35,051 nucleotides of DNA. Source: an uncultured Clostridia bacterium. Lineage in GTDB: Bacteria > Bacillota > Clostridia > TANB77 > CAG-508. Of the stretch, positions 26,986 to 35,051 are shown piece after piece; the first letter of the stretch is position 1, and every line of letters starts with the position of its first letter. The notes beneath the pieces were generated by a model that was not told where the DNA came from, did not search any database, and was given only the letters and a program-made list of their open reading frames with translations. Position numbers and translations under genes: made by a program. Location of the stretch: the NCBI GenBank assembly GCA_944392465.1, contig CALXWR010000011.1:1-35051 (forward strand), read 5' to 3'.

Positions 26986-27607
26986 TTGCGTGCAAAATTA
27001 ATCTTTTTCCATTAACATTATTACATGTAACCAATGTAACAATTTTGTGACCATTGGTATTTTGAAATGTACAAGAAGTATCATTAGAATTAATTTCGTA
27101 TATATCATAAATAGAATAATTAATAGAATTACCATCTAAATCATATATCGTAATTTTATCATTTAAATTCAATTCATTTAATCTACTAAAAAAATTATAA
27201 TCTACATAATTATGACCAGCAACACACAAATTACCAATTTCATTTGGCATTGGACCAGCAAATCTACAAACAGAGATGTCTAATAACTCATTATTGCAAA
27301 TTGATAAAATGGAATAGTTCAAATCGATTTTATCAATTTGAATAATACCAATGACAAATGGATTGTTAGAAGTGGAATTGATGGTTGAATTTTTTTTGTT
27401 AGAATATAAAGTAGATATCGAATACGAATTGTTTAATTTCTTAGATAATTTTTCATTATTATAATTATCGTATAAATTATTTAATAATACAATGGATAGA
27501 ATTATTGTAACAATAAGAAAAATGATAAAAATTATTTTGTATTTTTTCTTATCTTTGTTTAATGCTTTTTCTGTTTCATCATTTTTGAAAAAAATAATTT
27601 GATTCAT
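26972..27607 (-). CDS. Sortase
   Basis: Membrane-bound cysteine transpeptidase that joins LPxTG-type proteins to the wall. Membrane helix at about 24-43, catalytic residues His132 (VAGHNY), Cys195 (VTLVTCNN) and Arg202 (KRLILHA) are all present. The TLVTC context and the short length (211 aa) fit class D or related small sortases. The family assignment is sure, the class is not. The convergent LPQTG protein is the obvious substrate. AAGGAGT lies upstream of ATG 27607. Confidence 0.92.
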   Translation of the reverse strand: MNQIIFFKNDETEKALNKDKKKYKIIFIIFLIVTIILSIVLLNNLYDNYNNEKLSKKLNNSYSISTLYSNKKNSTINSTSNNPFVIGIIQIDKIDLNYSILSICNNELLDISVCRFAGPMPNEIGNLCVAGHNYVDYNFFSRLNELNLNDKITIYDLDGNSINYSIYDIYEINSNDTSCTFQNTNGHKIVTLVTCNNVNGKRLILHAKEIP

Positions 27608-27703
27608 ATAAGAACTCCTTTTTATTAGTATAGTTCAAATCAAAAAAAATATTATTACAAAATTTATTAAAAATTTTAAATCAAATCGATTTGTGTGGAC
27701 AAG

Positions 27704-27758
27704 CCTGTCCCTAAAAGTGACAAAGATGGCACAAAAGAGCCTGTCCCCAAAAGTGACA
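27704..27758. repeat. TGTCAC/GGGGACAGG repeat, locus 3
   Basis: Two tandem copies in minus orientation, CCTGTCCCTAAAAGTGACA (27704-27722) and CCTGTCCCCAAAAGTGACA (27740-27758), separated by AAGATGGCACAAAAGAG. Between the sortase start and pyrH. Confidence 0.8.
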
Positions 27759-27826
27759 AAAAAATTTTAAAAAAATAGTGCAAAAAAAATTGAAATTATG
27801 ATAGAATATGTAGCAGTATAAAATAA

Positions 27827-28553
<727 letters not shown>

Positions 28554-28625
28554 TACAAAAGATAAAATGAAAAGTTATATGTATTTGTACTTTTCATAAG
28601 TTAAAATAAAAGAATAAATAAAAAG

Positions 28626-28667
28626 AAAGGAGAGTACAAGTAGTTAGCTTGTACGAAAAAAATTATG
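28626..28667 (+). promoter_or_regulatory. Hairpin between ribosome binding site and frr start
   Basis: AAAGGAG (28626-28632) is 32 bases from the ATG (28665). GTACAAG (28634-28640) and CTTGTAC (28648-28654) form a perfect 7-bp stem between them, leaving 11 unpaired bases if folded. No closer ribosome binding site exists. Confidence 0.7.
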
Positions 28668-29213
28668 GATTTTAATAAATATGAAGAAAAAATGACAAAA
28701 ACAATAAATGTATATGAGGAAAATTTAGCAGAAATAAGGGCTGGTAGAGCTAATCCTGCAATATTGAATAAAATTACAATAGATTATTATGGTACACCAA
28801 CACCAATTAACCAAGTTGCAGGCGTTTCAGTTCCAGAAGCTAGAATGATAGTTATTCAACCTTGGGATGCTAGTGTTTTAAAAGAAATCGAAAAAGAAAT
28901 ATTAAAATCGGATATTGGAATCAATCCAAATAATGATGGTAAAGTTATAAGACTTGTTTTTCCAGAATTAAATGAGGAAAGAAGAAAAGAAATAGTAAAA
29001 GATATAAAAAAGATGGCTGAAGAAGCTAGAGTAGCTATTAGAAGTATAAGAAGAGATGCAATAGATGACGCTAAAGCTATGCAAAAAAATTCTGAAATTA
29101 CAGAGGACGAATTAAAATCTGCTGAAGATAATATTCAAAAATTAACAGATAAATATGTTACTGAAATAGATAATATTTTAGATAAAAAAGAAAAAGAAAT
29201 AATGAGTGTTTAG
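28665..29213 (+). CDS. frr: Ribosome recycling factor
   Basis: With EF-G splits ribosomes after termination. The whole 182-aa protein matches the RRF family: [51 protein letters not shown] and the C-terminal helix [18 protein letters not shown]. Start at ATG 28665; see the hairpin-spaced ribosome binding site upstream. Between pyrH and uppS, as in most bacteria. Confidence 0.97.
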   Translation: MDFNKYEEKMTKTINVYEENLAEIRAGRANPAILNKITIDYYGTPTPINQVAGVSVPEARMIVIQPWDASVLKEIEKEILKSDIGINPNNDGKVIRLVFPELNEERRKEIVKDIKKMAEEARVAIRSIRRDAIDDAKAMQKNSEITEDELKSAEDNIQKLTDKYVTEIDNILDKKEKEIMSV

Positions 29214-29222
29214 AATATTAGG

Positions 29223-29276
29223 AAAGGAGCATGTGATATATTTAGTGTATTAAATATATCATACACGAATAAAATG
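29223..29276 (+). promoter_or_regulatory. Hairpin between ribosome binding site and uppS start
   Basis: AAAGGAG (29223-29229) is 44 bases from the ATG (29274). A 13-bp stem, 29232-29244 with 29251-29263 (core GATATATTTA/TAAATATATC, one G-U pair, 6-base loop), lies between. Folding leaves 12 unpaired bases. Third example of this arrangement in the window. Confidence 0.75.
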
Positions 29277-29996
29277 ACAATAGAAGACATAGATAAAGAG
29301 TTTATGCCAAAACATATAGCCATAATTATGGATGGAAATAGAAGGTGGGCAAAAGAAAAAGGGTTGGATACAAAATATGGGCATAAAGCAGGAGCTGAAA
29401 CTCTTGAGAAAATTGCTTCTTTTGCAAATAATATTGGGCTTCAATATTTAACAGTATATGCTTTTTCAACTGAAAATTGGAAGAGGACAAAAGAGGAAAT
29501 TGGAGCTTTGATGTTGTTGCTTAACCATTATTTGGATAAATTCTTATATAAGGAAAGTTTACGTAATATAAAAATAAAAGTTCTCGGCAATATAGATAAT
29601 ATAGATAAAAATTTACAAACGAGTATAAAAAAATTAATTGAAAAATCTAAAAATAATACTGGGTTAACATTAAATATAGCATTTAATTATGGCGGAAGGG
29701 ACGAAATTGTAAGAGCTGTAAAAAATATTTCAGAACAAGTTAAAGAAGGTAATATTAATATAGATGATGTGACCGAGGATTTAGTTAGCAATAATATGTA
29801 CACTAAAGGAGAACCTGAGCCAGATTTGTTAATAAGACCAGGTGGAGAATTAAGGATTAGTAATTTTTTGTTATGGCAATTGGCATATACGGAATTTTTA
29901 TTTATTAATAAGTATTGGCCAGATTTTACAGAAGATGATTTATTAGAAGCAATATCAATTTTTGAGAAGAGGAATAGAAAATTTGGTGGAAAATAA
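29274..29996 (+). CDS. uppS: Undecaprenyl (di)phosphate synthase
   Basis: cis-Prenyltransferase that extends farnesyl-PP with isopentenyl-PP to the C55 carrier lipid for cell wall synthesis. Asp20 in IIMDGNRRWAKEKG, the TVYAFSTENWKRT region, FNYGGRDEI and the RPGGELRISNFLLWQ motif with basic residues binding pyrophosphate are all present. 240 aa, normal. The isoprenoid gene dxr that normally lies two genes on is absent from the cluster. Confidence 0.97.
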   Translation: MTIEDIDKEFMPKHIAIIMDGNRRWAKEKGLDTKYGHKAGAETLEKIASFANNIGLQYLTVYAFSTENWKRTKEEIGALMLLLNHYLDKFLYKESLRNIKIKVLGNIDNIDKNLQTSIKKLIEKSKNNTGLTLNIAFNYGGRDEIVRAVKNISEQVKEGNINIDDVTEDLVSNNMYTKGEPEPDLLIRPGGELRISNFLLWQLAYTEFLFINKYWPDFTEDDLLEAISIFEKRNRKFGGK

Positions 29997-30057
29997 AAAA
30001 ACAAAAGAATTTACTGGTTATAAAGTAATAGAAAACTATCTTGAAAGGGACAAAGAA

Positions 30058-30864
30058 ATGAACATAAAAAGAATTATATCAGGAATAATACTATTTCCAT
30101 TATTGGCAATACTATTAATATTTGGAAACAAATATTTAGTAGATGTATTTATTAGTATTGTAGCAATAATGAGCATTCATGAATTTTACAAAGCATTTAA
30201 AGATAAAGCAAAACCGATTACTTGGACAGGAGATTTTATTTCAGCACTTATATGTTTTATTCATTTAGTGCCATCAGAATATATTTTACCTGCAATTTCT
30301 GTAGCTATATTATTTAGTTTATTAGTTTTATTTGCACAAGTTGTTTTTACAAGTATGAAAACCAATATAAAAGATATAGCGATTTCTCTTTTTGGTATTT
30401 GTTATATTCCATTTTTTTTAGTGTTTCTTCCACTAATAAGAGATAATTTAGAAAATGGAATAATACTTTTATGGTATGTGTTCTTTATATCATGGGGGAC
30501 AGATGTATTTGCATATTTTATTGGAAGAAAATTTGGAAAACATAAATTTACAGAAATAAGTCCAAATAAATCTATAGAGGGATGTATAGCAGGTCTTTTT
30601 GGTGCTATAATTATAAGTATGATTTATACAGTAATTTGCAATTCAGTATGGAATTTAAATATAAATTATCTTTATATACTAGGAATGGCTATATTTTTAA
30701 GTATAGTTAGCCAAATAGGCGATTTGGCAGCATCAAGTATAAAGAGATATTGCAAAATTAAGGATTTTAGTAATTTAATTCCAGGGCATGGTGGATTGCT
30801 AGATAGAATTGATAGTGTAATATTTATACTACCATTTGCATACTTTTTATTAAGTATAATATAA
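30058..30864 (+). CDS. cdsA: Phosphatidate cytidylyltransferase
   Basis: Integral membrane enzyme making CDP-diacylglycerol from phosphatidate and CTP; supplies PgsA (13010). Eight or so membrane helices, the C-terminal signature GDLAASSIKRYCKIKDFS and PGHGGLLDRIDS. The start is ATG 30058 (MNIKRIISG), with AAAGGG nine bases upstream; the frame also extends back into uppS without a ribosome binding site. 268 aa, normal. Confidence 0.94.
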   Translation: MNIKRIISGIILFPLLAILLIFGNKYLVDVFISIVAIMSIHEFYKAFKDKAKPITWTGDFISALICFIHLVPSEYILPAISVAILFSLLVLFAQVVFTSMKTNIKDIAISLFGICYIPFFLVFLPLIRDNLENGIILLWYVFFISWGTDVFAYFIGRKFGKHKFTEISPNKSIEGCIAGLFGAIIISMIYTVICNSVWNLNINYLYILGMAIFLSIVSQIGDLAASSIKRYCKIKDFSNLIPGHGGLLDRIDSVIFILPFAYFLLSII

Positions 30865-30879
30865 AATGGAGGAATAGTT

Positions 30880-31611
30880 TTGGGTTTTATTATTACAGCT
30901 ATTAAAATAGTAGTTATACTTGGATTTTTGGTTTTAATACATGAAGCTGGGCATTTTTTAGTAGCAAGACTTTGTAAAATTAAAGTACAGGAGTTTGCAA
31001 TAGGTTTTGGTCCTATTATATGGAAAAAAGAAACTAAAAATACCAAGTATGCAGTTAGATTAATACCTCTTGGGGGTTTTGTAAATATGTTAGGCGAAGA
31101 AGAACAATCCGATGAGGAAGGTTCTTTTAGTAAAGCAAGTATACCAAAAAGAATTGCAATTGTGGCAGCAGGAGGTCTAGTGAATATTATTTTTGCAATT
31201 CTTTTATATGTGATATTATTATGGATAATAACAGGAAATTTTATAGTTGCAATTGGGTCTTCTGGGGATTTAGTTATAGCTATGTGGGATACTATTAAAT
31301 TATTATTTACAGGAGGGGTGTCTGTAGATAATTTAATGGGACCTATAGGAATATCTCAAGTTGTTGCACAGACAAGCGGAGTTATAGATTTTTTTTATAT
31401 TATGGCAATAATTTCGGTATCACTAGGATTTACAAACTTATTACCATTTCCACCGTTAGATGGAGGGAAAATTTTAATTTATATAATAGAGGCAATAAGA
31501 AGAAAACCGATGAAACAAGATTTCGAATTAAAACTACAAATGCTTGGTTTCTTGGTATTAATTACCTTATCTATATATGTTGCTATTAATGATGTAGGAA
31601 GATTAGTCTAG
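30880..31611 (+). CDS. rseP: RseP-type site-2 protease without PDZ domain
   Basis: Intramembrane zinc metalloprotease (RasP/RseP, M50). HEAGH at 21-25 binds zinc; the second ligand motif is LLPFPPLDGGK near 190. The segment between the membrane beta-hairpin (LIPLGGFVNM) and MGPIGISQV is only about 100 residues and holds no PDZ domain. The protein is therefore 243 aa rather than the usual 350-450. There is no frame break, so this is a real short form. The start is TTG 30880, with GGAGG eight bases upstream. Place after cdsA is conserved, apart from the absent dxr. Confidence 0.9.
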   Translation: MGFIITAIKIVVILGFLVLIHEAGHFLVARLCKIKVQEFAIGFGPIIWKKETKNTKYAVRLIPLGGFVNMLGEEEQSDEEGSFSKASIPKRIAIVAAGGLVNIIFAILLYVILLWIITGNFIVAIGSSGDLVIAMWDTIKLLFTGGVSVDNLMGPIGISQVVAQTSGVIDFFYIMAIISVSLGFTNLLPFPPLDGGKILIYIIEAIRRKPMKQDFELKLQMLGFLVLITLSIYVAINDVGRLV

Positions 31612-31653
31612 GGGTTAAAATAGGAAATTTTAAAGTAATTGTGATTATATCCC

Positions 31654-31699
31654 TTTTATGTAATAAGAATTTCAGAGAAATACTCTATTACACAAAAAA
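31654..31699. repeat. ATGTAATA palindrome, second copy
   Basis: TTTTATGTAATA-GAATTTC-AGA-GAAAT..TATTACA-CAAAAA: a diverged version of the palindrome at 12732-12778, with the same outer arms TGTAATA/TATTACA and inner ATTTC/GAAAT. It occupies the gap between rseP and polC. The rest of the MITE-like unit is missing here. Confidence 0.65.
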
Positions 31700-31750
31700 A
31701 CAATTAATTATGAGTTATTTGTAGATGTTATTTGGGGGCGGCATAAACAA

Positions 31751-34700
31751 ATGGAAAAAACAATAAAAGAAATATTTAAAGATTATAACTCAGAGAGTTT
31801 TTCGTTAAATGCAGGAAGAATAAAGACTATTAATCTTTTTAGAAAAGAAAATAAGCTAGAGCTAATTATTAAAGCCGATGAATTTATAAAAATAGAAGAT
31901 ATATATAAATTTGAGCAATATTTAAAGCAAAGGTTTAATATTTTTGAAGTAATTATTAAAATAGAGTATTTGCAAAAAATAGATGTGGATTTAAAACAGG
32001 AGTGGGATTTAATAATTTGCTATATGGCACATAAACATCCATTGAGTAAAGCGTTTTTGAAGAGAAGTACAATTGAAATAAGTGATAACGAAATAACAGT
32101 AAATATGGCCATGAAAGGTAAAATGGTACTTCAAGCAAAAAAATTTGATGAAGCTTTAGCTGATATAATAAAAAATATTTATGGATATTCATATAAAATA
32201 AAATTTGTTGAGAATATATCGGAAAATGCTATAAAAGAATATATGGAACATAGTAAAATGCTAGAACAAGAGGCTATAGCTCATGCTCAATTAATAGCTG
32301 AAGAAATAAGAAAAGAAAAAGAAACCGAAACAGAATTTGAAGCAAATAAAAAAGCAGATAAAAATCAAAATAACAATATACCTAATGGAGAAGTTAGTGT
32401 TTCCATAGAAGTTCCTACTACGGAAAAAGAAGAAAATTCACCATTAATATTTGGTAGAAGTTTAAAATTAAAAGAGCAATTAGTAAAAATAAATGATTTA
32501 AGTGTAGATAGTGGCAAAGTTGTATTAGATGGAGAAATTTTAAATATAGACTCACGTGAATTAAAAAGTGGAAAAGTACTTGTATTGTTTGATTTGTATG
32601 ATGGTTCAAGTACAATTACTTGTAAAGTATTTTCTCCAGCTGATAAATCAAAAGAATTAATAGCTAGGTTAAAAGGGGCAAAGGGAGTTAAACTAGAAGG
32701 AACAGCACAATTTGATCCATTTGCAAAAGAGCTAGGTGTTATTGCTAATGTAATCATAGAAAGTACAGGAATAAAAAAAGAAGTTCGTATGGACACTTCT
32801 AAAGAAAAAAGAGTAGAACTTCATATGCATACTCAAATGAGCCAAATGGACGGAATTACATCTGCTACAGAGTTACTAAAAAGAGCAGTAAAATGGGGAA
32901 TGAAATCAATTGCAATAACAGACCATGGAGTTGTACAAGCCTTTCCAGAAGCACACCACTTCTGCGAAAAAAATCCAGATTTAAAAGTAATTTATGGTGT
33001 AGAAGCATATTTAGCGCCAGATAGAACACCAGTCGTATCATTTCCAAAAGAACAAAATTTAGAGGGAGCTACATTCTGTGTTTTAGACTTAGAAACAACA
33101 GGATTTGCTTTTAGAACAGAAAAGATTACTGAAATTGGAATAATGAAAGTAAAGGATGGAGAGGTTTTAGACGAGTTTTCATGTTTTGTAAATCCAGAAA
33201 AACCAATACCACAAAGAGTAGTCGAAGTAACAAATATTACTGATGATATGGTAAAAGATGCAGAAACAATCGATAAAGTTTTTCCTAAAATGTTAGATTT
33301 TATAGGTGATAGCATATTAGTTGCACATAATGCTGATTTTGATATAGGTTTTTTAAAATATAATGCAAAACAACTTGGCTATACATTGGATAATACATAT
33401 ATGGATACATTAAGATTATCAAAAGAATTATTTCCAGATTTTAAGAAATATAAATTGGGAATTATTGCAGACAAGCTAGGAATAAAAGTAGAAGTGGCTC
33501 ATAGAGCGTTGGATGATGTTGATACTACAGTTAAAGTATTTAGAGTAATGCTTGATATGTTAAAAGAAAAAGGTGCAAAAAAAATAGAAGATATAGATAG
33601 GCTATGTGCAGGAAGTACAGATTATAGAAGGCTTCCAACATATCATGCAATAATCCTCGCTAAAGATTACGTAGGACTAAAAAATTTATATAAACTAATT
33701 TCTTTTTCTCATGTAAACTATTTTTATAAAAAGCCACGTATACTTAAATCCTTGTACAAAGAATATTCAGAAGGATTAATACTAGGAAGTGCTTGTGAAC
33801 AAGGAGAAATATATAGAGCTATAGTTGCAGGAAAAACAGATGAAGAAATAGAAGATATAGCAAAAGATTATGACTATTTGGAAATTCAACCAATTGGCAA
33901 TAATATGTTTATGGTTAGGAATGGAACAGTACCTGATGTTAAGGCACTTCAAGATATAAATAAAAAAATAGTTGAACTTGGAGACAAATTAGGAAAACCT
34001 GTAGTTGCTACTTGTGACGTGCATTTTATGGATCCCCAGGATGAAATATATAGACGTATATTAATGGCAGGGCAAGGATATGATGACGCAGATGAGCAAG
34101 CACCACTATATCTTCGTACTACAGAAGAAATGCTTAAAGAATTTGAATATTTAGGAGAAGAAAAAGCATATGAAGTTGTAGTTACAAATACAAATAAAAT
34201 CGCAGATATGTGTGAAAAAATAAGCCCAATTTCGCCAGAAAAATGTGCACCACATATAGATGGTTGTGAGCAAACAATAAAAGATATAGCTTTTAGTAAG
34301 GCACATGAACTATATGGTGATCCATTACCAGATATAGTTCAAGAAAGATTAGATAAAGAATTAAATTCAATTATAAAAAATGGTTTCTCAGTTATGTATA
34401 TAATAGCACAAAAACTTGTATGGAAATCAAATGAAGATGGATATATAGTAGGCTCAAGAGGGTCTGTTGGTTCGTCTTTTGTGGCAAACATGACAGGTAT
34501 AACAGAGGTTAATTCACTTCCGCCACATTATAGATGCCCTAAATGTAAATATTCAGACTTCACAGATTACGGTTATGCTTGTGGATACGACCTTCCTGAT
34601 AAAGCTTGCCCAAAATGTGGAACAAAAATGGTAAAAGATGGAATAGATATCCCTTTTGAAACATTCCTTGGGTTTAATGGAGACAAAGAACCAGATATAG

Positions 34701-35051
34701 ACTTAAACTTTTCAGGAGAATATCAAGCCAAAGCACATAAATATACAGAAGTAATATTTGGTAAAGGAACCACATTTAAAGCTGGTACTGTTGGTACTGT
34801 GGCGGATAAAACAGCTTTTGGATATGTAAAAAAATATTATGAAGAAAGAGGAGTACCAGTAAATAATGCAGAGGTACTACGTGTAGCTAAAGGATGTACA
34901 GGAATAAAAAGAACTACAGGGCAACATCCAGGAGGAATTATAGTTGTACCAAAAGGAAGAGAAATATATGAATTCTGTCCAGTACAACATCCAGCAGATG
35001 ATCCAAATTCAGATATTATTACAACACATTTTGACTATCACTCAATTGACC
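31751..35051 (+). CDS. polC: DNA polymerase III alpha subunit, PolC type (3'-truncated by window)
   Basis: Main replicative polymerase of low-GC Gram-positives. About 1,100 of the usual 1,430 or so residues are in the window. In order: N-terminal domain (1-200), a Lys/Glu linker, OB domain (about 265-350), a PHP domain starting at HMHTQMS (His358) and split by the inserted 3'-5' exonuclease (DLETTGF, Asp446; HNADFD; HRALDDVD), then the polymerase with its zinc module (CPKC at 929, CPKCG) and the palm PDIDLNFSGEYQ. The PolC signature HFMDPQDEIYRRIL is present. The start at ATG 31751 has a GGGGGCGG ribosome binding site about 10 bases upstream. No in-frame CGG. Confidence 0.97.
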   Translation, partial: MEKTIKEIFKDYNSESFSLNAGRIKTINLFRKENKLELIIKADEFIKIEDIYKFEQYLKQRFNIFEVIIKIEYLQKIDVDLKQEWDLIICYMAHKHPLSKAFLKRSTIEISDNEITVNMAMKGKMVLQAKKFDEALADIIKNIYGYSYKIKFVENISENAIKEYMEHSKMLEQEAIAHAQLIAEEIRKEKETETEFEANKKADKNQNNNIPNGEVSVSIEVPTTEKEENSPLIFGRSLKLKEQLVKINDLSVDSGKVVLDGEILNIDSRELKSGKVLVLFDLYDGSSTITCKVFSPADKSKELIARLKGAKGVKLEGTAQFDPFAKELGVIANVIIESTGIKKEVRMDTSKEKRVELHMHTQMSQMDGITSATELLKRAVKWGMKSIAITDHGVVQAFPEAHHFCEKNPDLKVIYGVEAYLAPDRTPVVSFPKEQNLEGATFCVLDLETTGFAFRTEKITEIGIMKVKDGEVLDEFSCFVNPEKPIPQRVVEVTNITDDMVKDAETIDKVFPKMLDFIGDSILVAHNADFDIGFLKYNAKQLGYTLDNTYMDTLRLSKELFPDFKKYKLGIIADKLGIKVEVAHRALDDVDTTVKVFRVMLDMLKEKGAKKIEDIDRLCAGSTDYRRLPTYHAIILAKDYVGLKNLYKLISFSHVNYFYKKPRILKSLYKEYSEGLILGSACEQGEIYRAIVAGKTDEEIEDIAKDYDYLEIQPIGNNMFMVRNGTVPDVKALQDINKKIVELGDKLGKPVVATCDVHFMDPQDEIYRRILMAGQGYDDADEQAPLYLRTTEEMLKEFEYLGEEKAYEVVVTNTNKIADMCEKISPISPEKCAPHIDGCEQTIKDIAFSKAHELYGDPLPDIVQERLDKELNSIIKNGFSVMYIIAQKLVWKSNEDGYIVGSRGSVGSSFVANMTGITEVNSLPPHYRCPKCKYSDFTDYGYACGYDLPDKACPKCGTKMVKDGIDIPFETFLGFNGDKEPDIDLNFSGEYQAKAHKYTEVIFGKGTTFKAGTVGTVADKTAFGYVKKYYEERGVPVNNAEVLRVAKGCTGIKRTTGQHPGGIIVVPKGREIYEFCPVQHPADDPNSDIITTHFDYHSID

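Overview
The window is low-GC chromosomal DNA from a Gram-positive member of the Firmicutes, most likely an uncultured gut-type Clostridia. The evidence is PolC-type DNA polymerase III, SigH, RqcH, L31 with Cys zinc ligands, DUF5665, a sortase with an LPQTG substrate, VanW and YkuD proteins, Firmicutes-type promoters and strong AGGAGG-like ribosome binding sites. The species cannot be named from the sequence.

Layout. 1-4120: the end of an integrative mobilizable element with a tyrosine integrase cut by the window start, small accessory ORFs, an inverted-repeat-rich oriT-like region and a MobV relaxase, lying on the 3' side of a tRNA-Leu gene (4121-4204, minus). 4200-13600: rlmD, a SIMPL protein, a VanW protein, an esterase/acyltransferase/membrane-protein operon, rpmE, DUF5665 and pgsA. 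13700-20200: ligA, then a FIST sensor, an aldehyde dehydrogenase and a FucO-like lactaldehyde reductase. 20200-24060: two paralogous GC-rich orphan genes, rqcH, sigH and tRNA-Thr. 24100-27600: an L,D-transpeptidase, ychF, an LPQTG surface protein and a convergent sortase. 27700-35051: pyrH-frr-uppS-cdsA-rseP-polC, the usual Firmicutes cluster without dxr and ispG; polC runs off the end.

Most striking observation. Three unrelated genes (vanW-like, aldehyde dehydrogenase, pyrH) are broken by +1 shifts, and each break lies exactly at an in-frame CGG codon followed by A or T. Skipping the C restores the family protein through a GGN glycine codon. By my hand scan of about 9,400 codons in the AT-rich genes, these are the only three in-frame CGG codons. 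This suggests that CGG is not read as an ordinary arginine codon here but provokes (or is decoded with) a +1 frameshift. In PyrH the residue restored is the conserved Gly of the DGVY segment.

Other patterns. (i) Three genes (ligA, frr, uppS) have a perfect AAAGGAG separated from the start codon by a hairpin that would bring them back to normal spacing. (ii) Four single-gene GC-rich cassettes (4363-5030, 11717-12290, and 20215-20724 and 20780-21372 on minus) each have their own promoter, structured leader and terminator. Two are paralogues with a conserved promoter and a covarying leader hairpin. They contain seven in-frame CGG codons read straight through, so they differ from the host genes in code use as well as in composition. 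(iii) Repeats built on TGTCAC...GGGGACAGG occur at three loci, and an ATGTAATA palindrome family at two or three.
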